Shown piece after piece: positions 4,962 to 7,958 of a stretch of DNA of 7,958 nt. Position 1 is the first letter of the stretch. Each line of letters begins with the position of its first letter. A program made the translations under genes and the position numbers. Source of the DNA: an uncultured Chloroflexota bacterium (GTDB lineage Bacteria > Chloroflexota > Anaerolineae > Aggregatilineales > Phototrophicaceae); contig CALDGT010000731.1 of assembly GCA_937942935.1 (NCBI GenBank), positions 1 to 7,958 on the forward strand. Direction: 5' to 3'. A model generated the notes under the pieces. That model was not told the origin of the DNA. It made no database searches and worked only from the letters and a program-made list of their open reading frames with translations.

Positions 4962-6215
4962 ATGTATATACAGCGGGATATGAATAAATCGCTCTTTCGG
5001 GCGCAACGGCGCACACCATACTTGTTTATATTGGTGATGCTGGCGCTCATTTTGGGGGTGATTTTTTTCGCAAATACCCAAAGGGATGCCATTCAACTCC
5101 AAGCCTTATCTATATTAGGATTTGCCCCAACCCCAACCCCATTCGCCAGCGACCTTGCGACACGCGGGGCAAATTTGTTTCAAAATGGTGATGTCGCAGG
5201 GGCATTGGTTTTGTTTGAAGAGGCACTCAAACAACGCCCAAACGACATCAATTATTTATATGAATATGGTCAATTGCTCATCGAAAATGAGCGTCCAGCC
5301 GATGAGATTTTGCCCATTGCAGAACGTGCCATCGCAATTGCCCCAAATGACCCGCGCGGATATGTCTTAAAAGGACGCGCATTGATGTGGGAAGACCCAT
5401 CGGGTGCTATTCAAGCCGCTATTCAAGGAATTGATATAGACCCAACATTTGCCCCACTTTATTCGGTTCAAGGGGTAGCATTCACCAATCTAGGGCGGTG
5501 GCAAGAGGGGTTACGCAATGCAGAACGCGCCTATGAACTCGACCCACAAGATATTTTTGTCCTCACCTCTTATCAGTGGCCCCTCACGTATGTGGGGCGG
5601 TATCAGGAGGCGATAGATTATTTAGAAGATGCCATCGCCATCAATCCTAATCTAATCAGCCCATATTTTTATTTGGCGGCATTATATCGGCTACCGAATG
5701 TGAATCGGGCAGATATGGCAATCGGCACATATAACCGTGTGCTAGAATTGCAACCAACCAGTGCCAAAGCCTATTTGCGGTTGTGCCAAACATATGCCAA
5801 CGTAGACCAAGCGCGGTTTGATGTGGCACAACCCTATTGCGATGCCGCCATCCGCCTCGACCCCAATTATGGCGAAGCCTATATGCAACGTGGGCAAATG
5901 CAATATGCACGGCGCAATTATGAAGGCTCAATTGAATCATTTGAAAAATGTGTTGAAAATGGGTCTACACGGATTGAGTGTTGGTATATTCGTGGATTCG
6001 CCCATTACCGACTAAGCGAATGTGATGAAGCATGGGGTGTCTTAGAAGAAGCCCGTCCAATGGCGGTAAATCAAAATTTACCCAGTATTGTTGAGCAAAT
6101 TGATAACGTCATGGATGCAATTACGCAACGCTGTGCTGGGTATAGCGGACGAACTGTGCCGACACCTGTCCCACCCACACCACTCCCGCCAACGCCTATC
6201 GGTGGATTTGGATGA
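4962..6215 (+). CDS. Membrane-anchored TPR protein, paralog 1
   Basis: 417 residues. A basic N-terminus (R5, K9, R13, R16, R17) precedes one membrane helix at about 20-38, so the N-terminus is predicted inside and the rest outside the cytoplasm. A conserved stretch ending APTPTP (55-60) links to TPR-type helix pairs from about 64 to 362. Clear repeats are ANLFQNGDVAGALVLFEEAL (70-89), VAFTNLGRWQEGLRNAERAY (172-191), PLTYVGRYQEAIDYLEDAI (207-225) and GQMQYARRNYEGSIESFEKC (311-330). The tail TPVPPTPLPPTP (401-412) is a Pro/Thr stalk. All six cysteines (275, 293, 330, 340, 354, 391) lie in the last third and match those of the next gene. TPRs mediate protein-protein contacts; no catalytic domain is present, so a scaffold role at the cell surface is the most that can be inferred. 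It is the first gene of a tandem trio behind a sigma70-type promoter; the next gene follows after 14 nt. Confidence 0.85.
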   Translation: MYIQRDMNKSLFRAQRRTPYLFILVMLALILGVIFFANTQRDAIQLQALSILGFAPTPTPFASDLATRGANLFQNGDVAGALVLFEEALKQRPNDINYLYEYGQLLIENERPADEILPIAERAIAIAPNDPRGYVLKGRALMWEDPSGAIQAAIQGIDIDPTFAPLYSVQGVAFTNLGRWQEGLRNAERAYELDPQDIFVLTSYQWPLTYVGRYQEAIDYLEDAIAINPNLISPYFYLAALYRLPNVNRADMAIGTYNRVLELQPTSAKAYLRLCQTYANVDQARFDVAQPYCDAAIRLDPNYGEAYMQRGQMQYARRNYEGSIESFEKCVENGSTRIECWYIRGFAHYRLSECDEAWGVLEEARPMAVNQNLPSIVEQIDNVMDAITQRCAGYSGRTVPTPVPPTPLPPTPIGGFG

Positions 6216-6229
6216 TAGGATAATTTTGC

Positions 6230-7513
6230 ATGTATATCAAACGTGATTATTCTCGCCCATTGTTCGGCAAACAGGCATATAAACCACGCCGTAACTACAC
6301 CCCCATTATTTTCCTATTTGGGTTAATTGTGGGCGGAATTGCCTTGTTTGTATCCAGCAATTTTGACCAACTCCAAGAACAAGCACTAGAATTCATCGGA
6401 CTTGCGCCAACCCCAACCCCATTACCGAGTGACCTCGCTACCCTCGCCTCTCAATTATTTGTGGCGGGGGATATGCAAGAGGCGGCAGATTTATTTGAGC
6501 GTGCTATTGCTCAGCGCCCAGACAACATCGATTATCTGTATGAATATGGCAAATTGATGATTGATATGGATAATCCAACACGGGCGCTTGAACTCGGTGA
6601 GCAAATTATTGTCATCAATAGCACGGACCCACGCGGATACGCCCTCAAAGCGCGTGCATTGGTATGGATTCAACGCGGTTCAGATGCTGTTCCTGTCGCA
6701 TTGGCGGGACTCGATTTGAATAGAGGGTATGAATCACCTCTCTATTCGGCTTTGGCGCGGGCGTATACCGACACAGGGAAATATGAAGAGGGCGCAGAGG
6801 CGGGGTTATTCGCTGTTCAAGCCGACCCCGGTAGCTCCGATGCGAGGCGTAGTTATGCTTATTCGCTCAGTTGGGTAGGGAATAATGCCGAAGCGATTGC
6901 CCAATTAGAAGCGGCGGTACGAATAGACCCGACCAATATCTCTGCCCATTTGGAATTGGCATTACAGTATTTAGGGCAAAACCGTGACCAAGAAGCAATT
7001 GATTTATATGACCGTATCCTCGCCTTACAACCGCGAAATTCGCGTGCCTTGTTGCGCTTATGCTCAACCTATCGCAAAATTGGGCAATTTGAACGCGCTA
7101 TCGGCTATTGCCAAGATGCGATTAATGCCGACCCCACCTCAGTCGGCGCATATTATCAACTGGGGATTTTGCTCTATAACCAATATCGGTTCACAGAAGC
7201 CTTAGTCGCATTTCAATCATGTGTCGAAATTGCACCCGATAATTTAGATTGCACCTATCGGCTTGGACTAAGTTATTATTATGTGGATGATTGTCAAAGC
7301 GCATGGGATATTCTGCAAGATTCGCTCCTCATGGCGCAAGCCCGTTCCGATACCGACACCGTGATTAGTTATATCCGCGAGGGGTTGGTCGCGGTTGGTC
7401 AAAAATGCCCCGAATTTGGGCGCAGAGACCCCACCATCCCCACCGCCACGCCGAGTTTTACAACCGAAATCACACCAGAGGCGATTGCCCCACCCTCTGG
7501 CACACAACCATAA
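6230..7513 (+). CDS. Membrane-anchored TPR protein, paralog 2
   Basis: 427 residues, a clear paralog of the preceding gene along its whole length: MYIKRD start, basic segment (K14, K18, R20, R21), one membrane helix at about 25-42, APTPTP at 59-64, then TPR repeats from about 67 to 365. Near-identical blocks include QRPDNIDYLYEYGKLMI (96-111) and DPRGYALKARALVW (133-146), against QRPNDINYLYEYGQLLI and DPRGYVLKGRALMW upstream. TPR-like units are visible at 77-96, 176-195, 213-231, 247-265, 281-299 and 314-332. Cysteines 278, 294, 331, 341, 355 and 393 match those of paralog 1 in order and nearly in spacing. The C-terminal tail (about 400-427) is Pro/Thr-rich but differs in sequence from that of paralog 1. 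The start is supported by AGGA at 6217-6220. Predicted extracytoplasmic scaffold; partner unknown. Gaps on both sides are 14 nt, which fits tandem duplication within one operon. Confidence 0.85.
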   Translation: MYIKRDYSRPLFGKQAYKPRRNYTPIIFLFGLIVGGIALFVSSNFDQLQEQALEFIGLAPTPTPLPSDLATLASQLFVAGDMQEAADLFERAIAQRPDNIDYLYEYGKLMIDMDNPTRALELGEQIIVINSTDPRGYALKARALVWIQRGSDAVPVALAGLDLNRGYESPLYSALARAYTDTGKYEEGAEAGLFAVQADPGSSDARRSYAYSLSWVGNNAEAIAQLEAAVRIDPTNISAHLELALQYLGQNRDQEAIDLYDRILALQPRNSRALLRLCSTYRKIGQFERAIGYCQDAINADPTSVGAYYQLGILLYNQYRFTEALVAFQSCVEIAPDNLDCTYRLGLSYYYVDDCQSAWDILQDSLLMAQARSDTDTVISYIREGLVAVGQKCPEFGRRDPTIPTATPSFTTEITPEAIAPPSGTQP

Positions 7514-7527
7514 CCGAAGGATTTGCT

Positions 7528-7958
7528 ATGTACCTAAAATCATCCAAAAAATATCGTACCCAAAGACGGGCGCGTCTTATCTCATTTAAGGCGATTTTAT
7601 TCTGGATTTTTGCCATCGTCATTATCGTGGTCGGGATTGGGATTTACGAAAATCGAGAACAATTTATTCCGATTGTAGATAGGGCATTAAATACCGTTGT
7701 GGATAACGCAGGGGATGCTATCGCCACCTCTCGCGCACCAGACCCCACCCCCACCCAAGACCCAAGCAACGATTTGCTCCGCGCCAATGATGCGTGGATT
7801 AGCGGGTCTATCCAAGAGGCGACCAGTTTGTATGAGCGAATTTCATCCGCTACACCAAATGATATTGTCGTGTTTTATCGGCTAACACTTGGGTATATCA
7901 ATCAGGGAAAATTCGATGAAGCCCTCGCATCCGCCGAAAAAGGCATTACTGCCAATCC
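7528..7958 (+). CDS. Membrane-anchored TPR protein, paralog 3 (3' partial)
   Basis: The frame is open from ATG 7528 to the window end: 143 complete codons plus two bases. GAAGGA at 7516-7521 is a good Shine-Dalgarno 6 bases from the ATG, which is 14 nt after the previous stop. The layout repeats the two genes upstream: MYLKSSKKYR with a strongly basic N-terminus, one membrane helix at about 21-39, then PDPTPTQDP (71-79) as the linker, then TPR helices. Two repeats are visible: LLRANDAWISGSIQEATSLY (83-102) and YRLTLGYINQGKFDEALASA (117-136). Its sequence has drifted well away from the other two, so it is an older or faster-changing copy. No cysteine is seen in the visible part, though in the paralogs the cysteines lie further towards the C-terminus. 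Role inferred as for the neighbours. Confidence 0.8.
   Translation, partial: MYLKSSKKYRTQRRARLISFKAILFWIFAIVIIVVGIGIYENREQFIPIVDRALNTVVDNAGDAIATSRAPDPTPTQDPSNDLLRANDAWISGSIQEATSLYERISSATPNDIVVFYRLTLGYINQGKFDEALASAEKGITAN

Noticed and set aside
5656..5940. 94-codon minus-strand open frame inside TPR paralog 1
   Set aside because: It is rich in His, Trp and Arg as expected from the reverse of this codon usage, with no promoter or RBS; it is a shadow of the TPR gene.
5128..6423. CCAACCCCAACCCCATT repeated in the linkers of TPR paralogs 1 and 2, with a similar run near 2250, as a possible DNA repeat family
   Set aside because: It lies in frame in each gene and encodes the Pro/Thr linker; codon bias and the protein motif explain it without a mobile or regulatory repeat.
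7697..7885. 62-codon + strand frame inside TPR paralog 3
   Set aside because: The paralog 3 frame has the RBS, membrane helix, linker and TPRs; this alternative is low-complexity Pro/Thr.

Overview
The window looks like chromosomal DNA of a Chloroflexota bacterium, probably from the Anaerolineae side of the phylum. The main reasons are the Pro/Thr linkers (APTPTP, LPTPTL, TPVPPTP) joining membrane anchors or secreted beta domains to repeat domains, the mix of PPC-repeat and membrane-anchored TPR proteins, and a DUF6391-like protein. This placement is inference; there is no rRNA or marker gene here. All eight genes lie on the + strand, gaps are short (at most about 110 bases), and no mobile element, tRNA or CRISPR array is visible.

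Region 1 (1-1727) is a two-gene sulfur-transport unit. It holds the 3' part of one YeeE/YedE (PF04143-type) half-transporter, then a second half-transporter fused to a C-terminal rhodanese-like domain. That rhodanese domain has isoleucine where the catalytic cysteine should be, and the protein ends in GGGCG. Together the two proteins probably form a thiosulfate or related sulfur-compound importer.

Region 2 (1728-4041) is a single gene for a 726-residue secreted protein made of about six PPC-like beta-sandwich repeats with acidic loops. A promoter carrying a perfect 8-bp dyad precedes it, and a 13-bp hairpin follows it.

Region 3 (4042-4872) is a two-gene unit. The first gene encodes a DUF6391-like protein with the HALEH motif (an HxxEH pattern) and a later HPNCG motif. 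The second encodes a 71-residue two-helix membrane protein.

Region 4 (4873-7958) starts with a good sigma70-type promoter and holds three tandem paralogs, the last cut by the window end. Each has a basic N-terminus, one membrane helix, a PTP linker and TPR repeats predicted to face outward. Both gaps between them are exactly 14 nt. The first two share six equivalently placed cysteines in the C-terminal half.

I see no complete novel defence or mobile system. The points most worth a second look are the cysteine-less rhodanese with its cysteine tail, the HxxEH motif in the DUF6391-like protein, the cysteine pattern of the TPR paralogs, and the similar dyads at two promoters.
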